NCBI GenBank assembly: GCA_964563925.1
Contig: CAZLZD010000018.1
Location: forward strand, 12,984-76,983
DNA from: JAUILA01 sp964563925
GTDB lineage: Bacteria > Bacteroidota > Bacteroidia > Cytophagales > Cyclobacteriaceae
Reading direction: 5' to 3'
DNA: 64,000 bases
Shown here: positions 44,881 to 52,991 of the stretch, piece by piece
Numbering within the stretch: the stretch's first letter is position 1
Layout of the letters: each line of letters begins with the position of its first letter
Notes under the pieces: generated by a model
Seen by the model: only the letters and a program-made list of their open reading frames with translations
Told to the model about the DNA's origin: nothing
Databases searched by the model: none
Program-made: the position numbers and the translations under genes

Positions 44881-45063
44881 CGGAAGTTATTAAAAAATAG
44901 GAGAGATGTGAAAAATTCATTTCTTTTTGAGAAAATTCAAGTTACCAAAATACATATTACGCGATTAACATACAGGGCGGGCTAAAGAGTATTGCCTGAC
45001 GTCTAAAAAACAACTACCTTGTAGGAGCTCTATATTTTTTTAAGTGTCGAATTTTTTAATGCT

Positions 45064-46110
45064 ATGTCTGTAAAGAAGTCAGCTTTATTTTTTGCTTCGC
45101 TGTTATTCCTGTTTTCCCACATCTCCTTTTCGCAGGGAAAACGTGTCGACCAGGTACCGGTGACCTATGAGGAATTGTATGACGAACCCTATGCCATAAA
45201 CAAGTTATTTGTTCATTTTCAGCCGGTATACGGAGAATTATGGAAAACGAATGTGAATGCGGGATTCGGACTTGAGGCAACGTATTACCTGAAAGACAAG
45301 ATGGATTTCAGGGCACATGCGCGAAAAACCTATTCGCAAAAGTTTGACATGGCCCGGGATATCGCTGATAATAACAGTGACATGGACAACGCTCCCAATG
45401 TATTTAACTATTATGAATTTGGCGCCACCTACCACCTCAAAGACTTTGAAAAAAGCTCGATCACCAAAATGGTGCTGTACAAAAAAAGTTACAAAGGAGG
45501 TAAATGGGCTGCACGTGTACCTTTGAATGCAGAAATTCCAAGTAAATTAAGGAAGATCACTGGAATCCGTGCGGGGGGAATCTTTTTTGATACCTCGGTT
45601 GATTATAACCGTGCGCTGGAAGATCAGGGATTCACGGTGGAAGACATAAAGAATTCTGAAGGGGAATCACTGCCCCTGACCGTGCCTGACCAGAATGGGG
45701 ACCCGCGCGACATCGTGGTTTTTGGAAATATGGATGTGGCCGGTGTGTATGTGGGAGGCTCCTTAAGCTGGATCCGCAACGTGGCGGTTGATTTTGACAA
45801 CAATTACCAGGAAGGGGTCGATGACCTGATCCTCACTGCATTTTTCGATATAATCCTGGCGCCTTCGGTCGGACTTGATGACCTCGTGTACCAGGGCGTT
45901 ACCTATGGCACCGATCCGCTGGAAACCTCATCCTTTGGTTTCCGTGCCGGACTGGAGGGCAAATTTAACCGCACCCTGAGCTGGGCATATGCCGGGGAGA
46001 TCGGCGTGCGTCCCGGGGTTAAGGAACGGGGTTTCTACGCAATGATTAAAATCAGCTTCCCTGTCTTCAGCACCAACCTTGATTATTCAGTCGAGGCTTT
46101 CGGGAAATAA
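45064..46110 (+). CDS. Putative outer-membrane beta-barrel protein
   Basis: I do not recognise the family. It is 348 residues with a clear signal peptide (MSVKKSALFFASLLFLF... ISFSQ). The mature part is rich in alternating hydrophobic strands with aromatic ends (TNVNAGFGLEATYYLKDK, NVFNYYEFGATYHLKD, SFGFRAGLEGKFNRTLSW), and the last residues (FYAMIKISFPVFSTN...) look like a terminal barrel strand. An outer-membrane protein is the most likely reading. It stands alone between divergent DUF3667 and convergent OsmC (2-bp gap). Upstream, CTAC-CTT-GTAG at about 45017-45027 is a small inverted repeat. Confidence 0.65.
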   Translation: MSVKKSALFFASLLFLFSHISFSQGKRVDQVPVTYEELYDEPYAINKLFVHFQPVYGELWKTNVNAGFGLEATYYLKDKMDFRAHARKTYSQKFDMARDIADNNSDMDNAPNVFNYYEFGATYHLKDFEKSSITKMVLYKKSYKGGKWAARVPLNAEIPSKLRKITGIRAGGIFFDTSVDYNRALEDQGFTVEDIKNSEGESLPLTVPDQNGDPRDIVVFGNMDVAGVYVGGSLSWIRNVAVDFDNNYQEGVDDLILTAFFDIILAPSVGLDDLVYQGVTYGTDPLETSSFGFRAGLEGKFNRTLSWAYAGEIGVRPGVKERGFYAMIKISFPVFSTNLDYSVEAFGK

Positions 46111-46112
46111 TC

Positions 46113-46514
46113 TCAGGGACGTATTACCTCACAGGCAACACTGATGTCAGCTTTCAGCGAATCGGCCACAGAACAGTATTTTTCGAGGCTAAGCGTGGCT
46201 ATTTTGGTCAGTTCTTCCACCGATGCATCGGGAGAGGTCAGCACAAAGGTCAGGCGAATCGAGGTATAACTTCTTGGCGGGGTTGCACGTCGCTCACCTT
46301 CGCCGGTAATCTTGAGGTCGGTAAGGGTTTTACGCCTCTTTTTAACCATCAGGGCCACCTCAACTGCCACACAGCCGGCCAGGGCAGACATTACCATTTC
46401 CATAGGTCCAAGGTGTTCTTTATCCCCTTCGCGCATGTCAATCTGCACAGAGTGTCCAGCCTCGTTGGTTGAGGTATACTGATAATCAGAGATATAATGA
46501 GTGGTAATTTTCAT
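46113..46514 (-). CDS. OsmC/Ohr family protein
   Basis: A 133-residue protein of the OsmC family, which detoxifies organic hydroperoxides with two cysteines. Cys48 (SALAGCVAVEV) and Cys114 (LEKYCSVADSL) are the expected pair. GPMEMVMSALAGC places it in the YhfA-like branch. It is cytosolic. A near -7 match (TAATTTCG) is upstream on the minus strand. It is convergent with the barrel gene. Confidence 0.93.
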   Translation of the reverse strand: MKITTHYISDYQYTSTNEAGHSVQIDMREGDKEHLGPMEMVMSALAGCVAVEVALMVKKRRKTLTDLKITGEGERRATPPRSYTSIRLTFVLTSPDASVEELTKIATLSLEKYCSVADSLKADISVACEVIRP

Positions 46515-46602
46515 GACATAATATTTCAGGCGAAATTAGGCAAATTGCCGGTGACGTGGCAAAAATCGGTCAGTCATATTTCAAATCAGAAGGAAATTAA
46601 CT

Positions 46603-46610
46603 TATTTTTC
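46603..46610 (+). promoter_or_regulatory. -7-like box TATTTTTC, 4 bases before apt
   Basis: One base off TAnnTTTG (final C), followed by CGGA and the ATG at 46615. The geometry equals that of guaA and moaA, so it is probably functional but weaker. Confidence 0.45.
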
Positions 46611-46614
46611 CGGA

Positions 46615-47148
46615 ATGGACCTCACCCTGAGTATTAAAGAAACCATCCGGGAAATCCAGGACTTTCCGAAGAAAGGAATATCATTCAAGGATATTACCCC
46701 GTTGCTGGCGAAGCCATCCCTGTCCCGGGATATCTCTCACGCGCTCTGCGCCCCATATATGGACAATCCTCCCGATGTGATCGTCGGTATCGAATCGCGA
46801 GGATTTCTTTACGGTCTCCTTATGGCGCACGAACTTGACATTCCCTTCATACCGGTACGAAAGCAGGGCAAGCTGCCCGGTGATACGATCAGCCATGGGT
46901 ATCAGCTCGAGTACGGACAGGCCATACTTGAGATTCATACCGACGCCATCAGGCACGGGGACAGGGTTATCATTCATGATGATCTGCTGGCGACAGGGGG
47001 GACCTGCGAAGCCTCAGCAATGCTGGTGAAAAAGCTCGGAGGCAGCATTTCCGGCTTTTCGTTTATCGTGGAACTGGATTTTCTCGACGGACGGAAAAAA
47101 CTGGCGAAACACAGCCATTCGGTTCATTCACTGGTTCGTTATGAATAG
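46615..47148 (+). CDS. apt: Adenine phosphoribosyltransferase
   Basis: A 177-residue salvage enzyme making AMP from adenine and PRPP. The PRPP loop VIIHDDLLATGGT is at 118-130, and IESRGFLYG and VRKQGKLPG are typical. It is full length and cytosolic. The start is fixed by the conserved KETIREIQDFPKKGI. Confidence 0.98.
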   Translation: MDLTLSIKETIREIQDFPKKGISFKDITPLLAKPSLSRDISHALCAPYMDNPPDVIVGIESRGFLYGLLMAHELDIPFIPVRKQGKLPGDTISHGYQLEYGQAILEIHTDAIRHGDRVIIHDDLLATGGTCEASAMLVKKLGGSISGFSFIVELDFLDGRKKLAKHSHSVHSLVRYE

Positions 47149-47217
47149 TGGTATTTTCTCTTGCACGAATGCCTGCAAAGAACAGGAACATTTACAAAGG
47201 TGGTATGTTATACCCGT

Positions 47218-47805
47218 ATGCATGAGCTACGTAAGATTCCAATATTCCCTCTGAATATTCTTCCTATGCCAGAGGAATATATTCCACTGCATATTTTCGA
47301 GGAAAGATACCGCCAGCTTCAGACTGAAATCGAAAGTCAGGATAAGGAGTTTGGGATCCTTTATTCAGGCAGGGACAACCAGTATAACCTGGGCGGATTA
47401 ATGAAGATGGAATCGCTGCTAAAGCGGTACGAAACGGGAGAATCCGATGTTTTGTATAAGTGCACGGGGGTTTTTATTCTCAATGAATTTTACAAAACAT
47501 TCCCTGGAAAACTGTACCCTGGCGGCATTGTTTACATGCTTCCCGGTGAAATCACCAAACCATCCCCTGAATTCCTGGAAGAATTTATGGATTATATGCG
47601 CCGCAGAAAAATCCGGGAAGTGGAGGAGCCGGTCTACCTGCATGATATAGCGAATGAACTCAACCTGGAAACCGAAGACAGGCTTCGGTATCTCAGGATT
47701 CTTGATAATGAAAAGAAGGAGAATTTCCTGGCAGAACAGTTAAAATACCGAATGCACATTCTCAAACAGGAATCATCAGCCAGGAATACCTACAACCTTA
47801 ACTGA
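47218..47805 (+). CDS. Lon N-terminal-domain-like protein (LON substrate-binding)
   Basis: A 195-residue protein with the opening IPIFPLNILPMPEEYIPLHIFEERYR, which is the diagnostic start of the LON substrate-binding (PUA-like) domain. A C-terminal helical part ends in RYLRILDNEKKENFLAEQLKYRM, like the helix after the Lon N domain. It lacks ATPase and protease domains. The family may feed or modify proteolysis; the role is unknown. The ATG at 47218 is chosen since the longer frame adds an unconserved stretch. It lies 69 bp after apt. Confidence 0.9.
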   Translation: MHELRKIPIFPLNILPMPEEYIPLHIFEERYRQLQTEIESQDKEFGILYSGRDNQYNLGGLMKMESLLKRYETGESDVLYKCTGVFILNEFYKTFPGKLYPGGIVYMLPGEITKPSPEFLEEFMDYMRRRKIREVEEPVYLHDIANELNLETEDRLRYLRILDNEKKENFLAEQLKYRMHILKQESSARNTYNLN

Positions 47806-47806
47806 G

Positions 47807-49138
47807 CTAACGTCCAAAGGGGTTAAGTGCCCCGAGGCCGCGCTTGCCGCCGCCCAGTTTGTTCATGGTTTTCATGAGCTTCTTCATGTCATTGAATTGC
47901 TTCACCAGGTTGTTGACTTCCTGCACCGAGGTACCACTTCCGTCTGCTATCCGTTTCCTTCGGCTTCCGTCGAGTATCTCGGGACGTTCACGTTCATCAA
48001 GGGTCATGGAACGAATGATGGCTTCGATCGGCTTGAATGAATCATCATCCACATCAATATCTTTCATGGCTTTTCCCATTCCCGGGATCATCCCCATAAG
48101 ATCCTTTATGTTACCCATTTTCTTGATCTGCTCAAGCTGGGACAGGAAGTCATTGAAGTCAAACTGGTTCTTCCGTATCTTTTTATTTAGACGCCGTGCT
48201 TCTTCTTCATCAAAAGTATCCTGCGCCTTTTCTACCAGTGATACTACGTCCCCCATCCCGAGTATCCTGTTGGCCATACGGTCAGGATGGAATTTATCGA
48301 TAGCATCCATTTTCTCCCCGGTACTGATAAACTTGATGGGTTTATCAACGACCCGGCGAATGGATATGGCTGCCCCGCCCCGGGTATCACCGTCCAGTTT
48401 GGTAAGGACGACCCCGTTAAAATCAAGGCGCTCATTAAAGGTCTTGGCAGTGTTCACCGCATCCTGACCGGTCATACTGTCCACCACAAAAAGGGTCTCC
48501 GATGGGTTCAGCGCTTTCTTAAGGGCGGTTATCTCGTCCATCATCTGCTCGTCCACCGCCAGGCGCCCTGCAGTATCCACGATCACTACCTTGGTACCCT
48601 TTTGTTTTGCATGCCTGATGGCATTATTCGCAATGTCTACGGCATTTTTATTCTCCGGTTCAGCATATACTTCCACATCGATTTGTTCGCCCAGAACCTG
48701 GAGCTGGTTGATGGCCGCCGGTCGGTAGATGTCACAGGCTGTGAGCATAACCTGGCGCCCCTGTTTTTTCAGGTAGTTGGCAAGTTTTCCGGAGAATGTG
48801 GTTTTACCTGAACCCTGAAGCCCGGCAATCAAAATGATTGCCGGATTTCCGGAAATCTGCATTTCCTCATGGGTGCCGCCCATCAGGGAGGTTAGTTCAT
48901 CATTCGTGATTTTGGTTAACAGCTGGCCGGGAGATACCGAGGTGAGTACGTCTTTTCCGAGAGCCGTTTCCTTGATCTCATCGGTGACTTCCTTGGCTAC
49001 CTTGTAATTTACATCGGCATCAATGAGCGCACGACGAATTTCCTTGACTGTGGTGGCCACGTTGACTTCGGTAATGCTGCCCTGTCCCTTGAGTGTCTGG
49101 AATGCCTTATCCAGTTTATAACTTAAATTGTCAAACAT
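47807..49138 (-). CDS. ffh: Signal recognition particle protein Ffh
   Basis: A 443-residue SRP54 GTPase. The P-loop is GLQGSGKTT (106-114), and DTAGR, TKLDGDTRGGAA and the methionine-containing M domain (MGMIPGMGKAM..., MKTMNKLGGG) are present. It targets nascent membrane proteins with 4.5S RNA. It is convergent with the Lon-like gene (1 bp apart). A perfect -7 box lies at 49160-49167. Confidence 0.98.
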   Translation of the reverse strand: MFDNLSYKLDKAFQTLKGQGSITEVNVATTVKEIRRALIDADVNYKVAKEVTDEIKETALGKDVLTSVSPGQLLTKITNDELTSLMGGTHEEMQISGNPAIILIAGLQGSGKTTFSGKLANYLKKQGRQVMLTACDIYRPAAINQLQVLGEQIDVEVYAEPENKNAVDIANNAIRHAKQKGTKVVIVDTAGRLAVDEQMMDEITALKKALNPSETLFVVDSMTGQDAVNTAKTFNERLDFNGVVLTKLDGDTRGGAAISIRRVVDKPIKFISTGEKMDAIDKFHPDRMANRILGMGDVVSLVEKAQDTFDEEEARRLNKKIRKNQFDFNDFLSQLEQIKKMGNIKDLMGMIPGMGKAMKDIDVDDDSFKPIEAIIRSMTLDERERPEILDGSRRKRIADGSGTSVQEVNNLVKQFNDMKKLMKTMNKLGGGKRGLGALNPFGR

Positions 49139-49159
49139 ATCTCACGAATTAATGGAGGG

Positions 49160-49167
49160 CAAAATTA
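49160..49167 (-). promoter_or_regulatory. -7 box TAATTTTG upstream of ffh
   Basis: A perfect TAnnTTTG on the minus strand, 21 bases before the ATG at 49138. A TTG lies only 14 bases further upstream, closer than usual. Confidence 0.55.
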
Positions 49168-49202
49168 GCGAATTCGTGATTCAAATGGTAGTGCCGTAAT
49201 TA

Positions 49203-50381
49203 TTATCGGTAGGGAAGGTATTCAAATGATTCTCCTTTCTCAAACAATTCCCTGTCGGCGGGTAACTCCAGGAAACCATCCGCATCCAGGAGGTTGGCAA
49301 GATCGCCTGACCCCTTTCCAGCCACCGGGAAGGCAATACGCGAACCCTTGTCGTCCACAATCCTGACCTGCAGGTAACAGGTCAGCGGTGGATGGAAGGT
49401 GAATTCCTCGGCAAGAACGGCTGTGTAGGTCAGGTTACTGGCACCAAAGTGCCTTGACAGCCACGGGCGCACATAACGCTGATAGCAAAGGAAGGTGGAA
49501 ACCGGGTTGCCGGGTAGCGCAAAGACGATATTTCTGTCCTCACGCATGCCAAACCAGAACGGTTTGCCGGGTCGCTGGGCCACACGGTGAAAGAGTTTAT
49601 CGACGTTCAGGTTATCCAGGGCATCCGGTACAAAATCCTTTTTACCCCGTGAAACCCCGCCGCTCAGGATCACCACCTGATGATCATCCAGGATTTTCCC
49701 GAGCGCACCGGTGATTCCGCTGAGATCATCCTGAAGGTGATACAGGGTTGCCTTGCACCCTTCCTGTTCAAGCAGGGATGCAAGGGTATGGGAGTTTGAC
49801 CGGCGAATCTGGTAGGGATGAGGCGTCTGATCAATATCCACAAGTTCGTCACCCGTACTTACCACAGCCACGGACAGACTTCCTGCCAGCACCTCGGCCT
49901 TACCAACTGTGGCCATAACGGCAATTTCTGCCGGACCGATCTTCCTTCCGGCCGGAATAAGCCGGTCACCCATTTTCCGGTCCGTTCCCTTCAGGTGGAT
50001 ATGCTGTAAGGGGGAGGCAGCCGGCGCATCAATGTACGCCTTCCCGTCACGCAGGCTTACCTGTTCGTACGGGATGACCTGGTCTGCGCCCTGGGGGAGA
50101 ATGGCCCCGGTCATGACTTCCATACAGGTTCCTTCCTGCACAGTTTGCTGCGGGGAACCTGCAGTCTGCATCCCTTTTACCGGTATGCCCGACGTATCGA
50201 TAAGCGTGTGGTCCAGGGCAATTCCATCCATCATGACCCGGTTAAAAGGAGGAAAGTCCTGGTCGGCATGCACATCCTCCGCCAGGTACAGCCCGGAAGC
50301 CGAGGAAAGGGGTACTTTTTCGGTTTTGAGAGACAGAGATTTCGATAAGACCTGGTTATATGCTTCCGCTACAGAGATCAT
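49203..50381 (-). CDS. moeA: Molybdopterin molybdotransferase MoeA
   Basis: A 392-residue enzyme that inserts molybdate into molybdopterin. Signatures: FPPFNRVMMDGIA near the start, GAILPQGADQVIPYE, STGDELV, ILSGGVSRGKKDFVPDAL and ALPGNPVSTFLCY. It is divergent from moaC across only 18 bp, and is followed by ffh on the same strand with 64 bp between. Confidence 0.97.
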   Translation of the reverse strand: MISVAEAYNQVLSKSLSLKTEKVPLSSASGLYLAEDVHADQDFPPFNRVMMDGIALDHTLIDTSGIPVKGMQTAGSPQQTVQEGTCMEVMTGAILPQGADQVIPYEQVSLRDGKAYIDAPAASPLQHIHLKGTDRKMGDRLIPAGRKIGPAEIAVMATVGKAEVLAGSLSVAVVSTGDELVDIDQTPHPYQIRRSNSHTLASLLEQEGCKATLYHLQDDLSGITGALGKILDDHQVVILSGGVSRGKKDFVPDALDNLNVDKLFHRVAQRPGKPFWFGMREDRNIVFALPGNPVSTFLCYQRYVRPWLSRHFGASNLTYTAVLAEEFTFHPPLTCYLQVRIVDDKGSRIAFPVAGKGSGDLANLLDADGFLELPADRELFEKGESFEYLPYR

Positions 50382-50386
50382 TTCCT

Positions 50387-50394
50387 TATTTTTG
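50387..50394 (+). promoter_or_regulatory. -7 box TATTTTTG, 5 bases before moaC
   Basis: A perfect TAnnTTTG occupies the 18-bp moeA-moaC spacer, with TTTCA before the ATG at 50400. The -33 region would lie inside moeA. It predicts a leaderless moaC-mobA transcript. Confidence 0.65.
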
Positions 50395-50399
50395 TTTCA

Positions 50400-50876
50400 A
50401 TGGAAGATAAAGAATTCACACATATTGACCATAAGGGAAGGCCTAAAATGGTTGACGTCTCGGGGAAAAAATCAACCCGGCGGGTGGCCGTTGCTGAATC
50501 GCGTGTGTATTTGCCGGGTCCTGTACGCGAGGGGATTGAATCGGGCGAACTAACCTCACCAAAAGGCCCTGTCTTCCAGACGGCAATTGTTGCCGGGGTA
50601 ATGGCGGTTAAAAAAACATATGACCTAATCCCGTTTTGTCATCCGCTTCCCGTTGACGGTTGTTCGATTACCTGTGAACTGAATGGGGAGGAGGTTGTCG
50701 TCCGCTGTGAGGTGAAGACCACGGGTAAAACAGGTGTGGAAATGGAGGCGCTGACCGGCGCATCGGTGGCTGCCCTGACCATATATGATATGTGCAAGGC
50801 ACTGTCACATGAAATGGAGATCCGCGCTACCCGACTGATAATGAAAACCGGGGGGAAATCAACGTATCATGCGTGA
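50400..50876 (+). CDS. moaC: Cyclic pyranopterin monophosphate synthase MoaC
   Basis: A 158-residue enzyme acting after MoaA to give cyclic pyranopterin monophosphate. KPMVDVSGKKSTRRVAVA, AVKKTYDLIPFCHPLP and TGVEMEALTGASVAALTIYDM are the family motifs. It overlaps mobA by 8 bp, so coupling is likely. Confidence 0.97.
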   Translation: MEDKEFTHIDHKGRPKMVDVSGKKSTRRVAVAESRVYLPGPVREGIESGELTSPKGPVFQTAIVAGVMAVKKTYDLIPFCHPLPVDGCSITCELNGEEVVVRCEVKTTGKTGVEMEALTGASVAALTIYDMCKALSHEMEIRATRLIMKTGGKSTYHA

Positions 50877-51480
50877 TCGTGGAATATACGGACTGGTACT
50901 TGCAGGCGGCAGGAGTGAGCGGATGGGCATGCCCAAGGCAGAATTAATATATTATGACCGCCCGCAATGGGCCTATTGTGCCAATTTGCTCTCCCCGTAT
51001 TGTGACCGTGTCTATGTCTCAGTGGACGATGTGAATCAGATCGATGATGTACCGGATGAAATGCGTCTGGTGGATGAGCGTCCGCAGGGAGGACCTATGT
51101 CAGGGATTCTTACGGCCCTGAAGTCACACCCTGAGAATACCTGGCTTGTAATGGCCTGTGATATGCCCGGGATTGATCGGGCGATCATGAATCGCCTCGT
51201 TCGTTACCGGGATCCGGATTGCGCAATCAGTTGTTTTTCTGATGAGGAGGGGAATATCGAACCATTGCTTTCTTTTTGGGAAGCCGGTATTCATTCGAGA
51301 TTGCTTAGCAGGAACCTTGATAAGTCATCACCTACAGAAATTATTCGTTCAGTTAATTCGGCAGTAATACCCCTGGATGCCAGGAGCCATGAAAAACTGA
51401 TAAGTATCAATACCCCTGGCGCAAGAAAGGAATTCCTGAAGAAACATTCTTCAGGAAGTGATTCATTTCAGGAAATTTAG
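50869..51480 (+). CDS. mobA: Molybdenum cofactor guanylyltransferase-like NTP transferase
   Basis: A 203-residue nucleotidyltransferase with the signature LAGGRSERMGMPKAEL at the N-terminus, ERPQGGPMSGILTAL (here DERPQGG) and MACDMPGI carrying the metal Asp. MobA adds GMP to Moco to form the dinucleotide form. The context (after moaC) supports it; MocA-like CMP transfer cannot be excluded. It ends 1 bp before the convergent PorP-OmpA gene. Confidence 0.9.
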   Translation: MRDRGIYGLVLAGGRSERMGMPKAELIYYDRPQWAYCANLLSPYCDRVYVSVDDVNQIDDVPDEMRLVDERPQGGPMSGILTALKSHPENTWLVMACDMPGIDRAIMNRLVRYRDPDCAISCFSDEEGNIEPLLSFWEAGIHSRLLSRNLDKSSPTEIIRSVNSAVIPLDARSHEKLISINTPGARKEFLKKHSSGSDSFQEI

Positions 51481-51481
51481 C

Positions 51482-52987
51482 CTATCGAATAATTGTAAAC
51501 TCTACACGGCGGTTTGTTTCACGCCCCTTTTCTGTGGAATTGGGTGCCACAGGCATTGACTCACCTTTACCGTCCACAGTGATCCGGCTTTCATCAATGC
51601 CGTTTTCCGTTAGAAAACGTTGAATTCGCGCAGCTCGATTCTTTGATAATGTCAGATTGTATGAGGGGGTCCCCAGGTTATCTGTATGTCCGACGATCGA
51701 GATCCTTAATGCGGGATTATCCATCAGCAAGTCAACGATATCCTCAAGGTAGGCGATGGATTGCGCAGATAATTCTGTGCTGTTAAAGTCAAAATGAAAT
51801 CGAAGGGTGGAATTTTCGTTCACATACGGATAGTATATTAAATCTCCGGCCCTTGCCTTTCCGGCCTCCGAGGATTTTATGAGCTGTACCCGTTTTATGT
51901 TTGCTGCAGGTAAGGAATCTTTATACGACAACTCCATCATTCTCCGGGAAAGCCTGGATATCATAGCCCGGGTCTCGGTACGATCCATTTCACCGGTCTC
52001 CTCTTTTTCGGTGCGTGGCCTGGGTTTGATCAGGTGCTTCAGCTTAATGCCAACTTCAAAACTCCCGCGATTACCAGCTTGCTGACTTAAAGCCACATCA
52101 TAGCTGATTCCAATTTCGATATTGTCCCGTATGTACTGTAATCCGGCAATAGCATACCGGCCGATTACGTATCGGGTAACCAATGCCAGGTCACCGTCAT
52201 TAAGCCGATATCCCCATATCCCGCCGAGGTTGATTTCCGTGGTTTGTCCGAATGTCAGCAAAGCAACCGGGTCAAGGCTCAGTCTCGTAGGTCCGCTGAG
52301 GTGAAGCTTTCCCTCAAGGACAGCTGTCACAGGTGATACACTTTCTCCGTAAAAAAAGGCCTGGTCTACCTTGTTGATATCAAACAATGCGATGCCTGCC
52401 TGCGCCAGGGGAAGTCCGTTCCTTTGCGTTAATTCCCAGGTGAGGCCCGTACTGAATGTGAAGAACTGCTGCCTGAAATCATCGGGAGTTTCACCGGACG
52501 AGATGGAGGTATTAAAGCCACGGCCGGGAATATACTGGGTGCCGGTATACAACCCGTCCAGTGAGAAAGAGCGGGTTTCGTAAAGTCCCCGGACCCCAAA
52601 ATAGAGTGACTGACTCGGGTCTATTCTGACCCGTATGGCATAGGATAATCCCATTTCCTGTACCTGAAATATACCATTCAACCCCGACCGGTCGTCCAGG
52701 AAAGTGACACCGATTCCCGTCCACCGATAACCTTCCTCGCGGGTAAGGAATGGCAGGACCAGCGATGCAAATGAACTGTTAATGGAAAAATCCTCGGCAG
52801 CTCTCTGTTGTCGGTAAAGGAACGAGGCGCTGGCAAAATCAGACATTGCCACATAGGCAGGATTAATGCGCTGTTCGGAGAATCGGGGTTGAGAAAACTG
52901 GAAATATTGCGCATAGACCGCCTGAACATCCGCTCCTGTGAGCAGAATAAGTAGTGTAAAAGCGGTAGCCCGGAGCCTTATGATCAT
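51482..52987 (-). CDS. PorP/SprF outer-membrane barrel fused to an OmpA peptidoglycan-binding domain
   Basis: A 501-residue exported protein (signal ending VYAQ). Residues of about 27-325 are a PorP/SprF-like barrel (YFQFSQPRFSEQRINPAYVA, GVTFLDDRSG). A charged linker (PRPRTEKEETGEMDRTE) leads to an OmpA C-terminal domain at about 395-501: FHFDFNSTEL, IVGHTDNLGTPSYN, LSKNRAARIQRFL and NRRVEFTI, with the Asp and Arg that bind diaminopimelate. Most PorP/SprF proteins lack this domain, so this version is anchored to the cell wall. It is the last gene of the sigma operon, 4 bp after the FG-GAP gene. Confidence 0.93.
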   Translation of the reverse strand: MIIRLRATAFTLLILLTGADVQAVYAQYFQFSQPRFSEQRINPAYVAMSDFASASFLYRQQRAAEDFSINSSFASLVLPFLTREEGYRWTGIGVTFLDDRSGLNGIFQVQEMGLSYAIRVRIDPSQSLYFGVRGLYETRSFSLDGLYTGTQYIPGRGFNTSISSGETPDDFRQQFFTFSTGLTWELTQRNGLPLAQAGIALFDINKVDQAFFYGESVSPVTAVLEGKLHLSGPTRLSLDPVALLTFGQTTEINLGGIWGYRLNDGDLALVTRYVIGRYAIAGLQYIRDNIEIGISYDVALSQQAGNRGSFEVGIKLKHLIKPRPRTEKEETGEMDRTETRAMISRLSRRMMELSYKDSLPAANIKRVQLIKSSEAGKARAGDLIYYPYVNENSTLRFHFDFNSTELSAQSIAYLEDIVDLLMDNPALRISIVGHTDNLGTPSYNLTLSKNRAARIQRFLTENGIDESRITVDGKGESMPVAPNSTEKGRETNRRVEFTIIR

Positions 52988-52991
52988 ATAT

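Noticed and set aside
47844..48467. Plus-strand 207-residue frame
   Set aside because: Antisense shadow of ffh, which has full family motifs.
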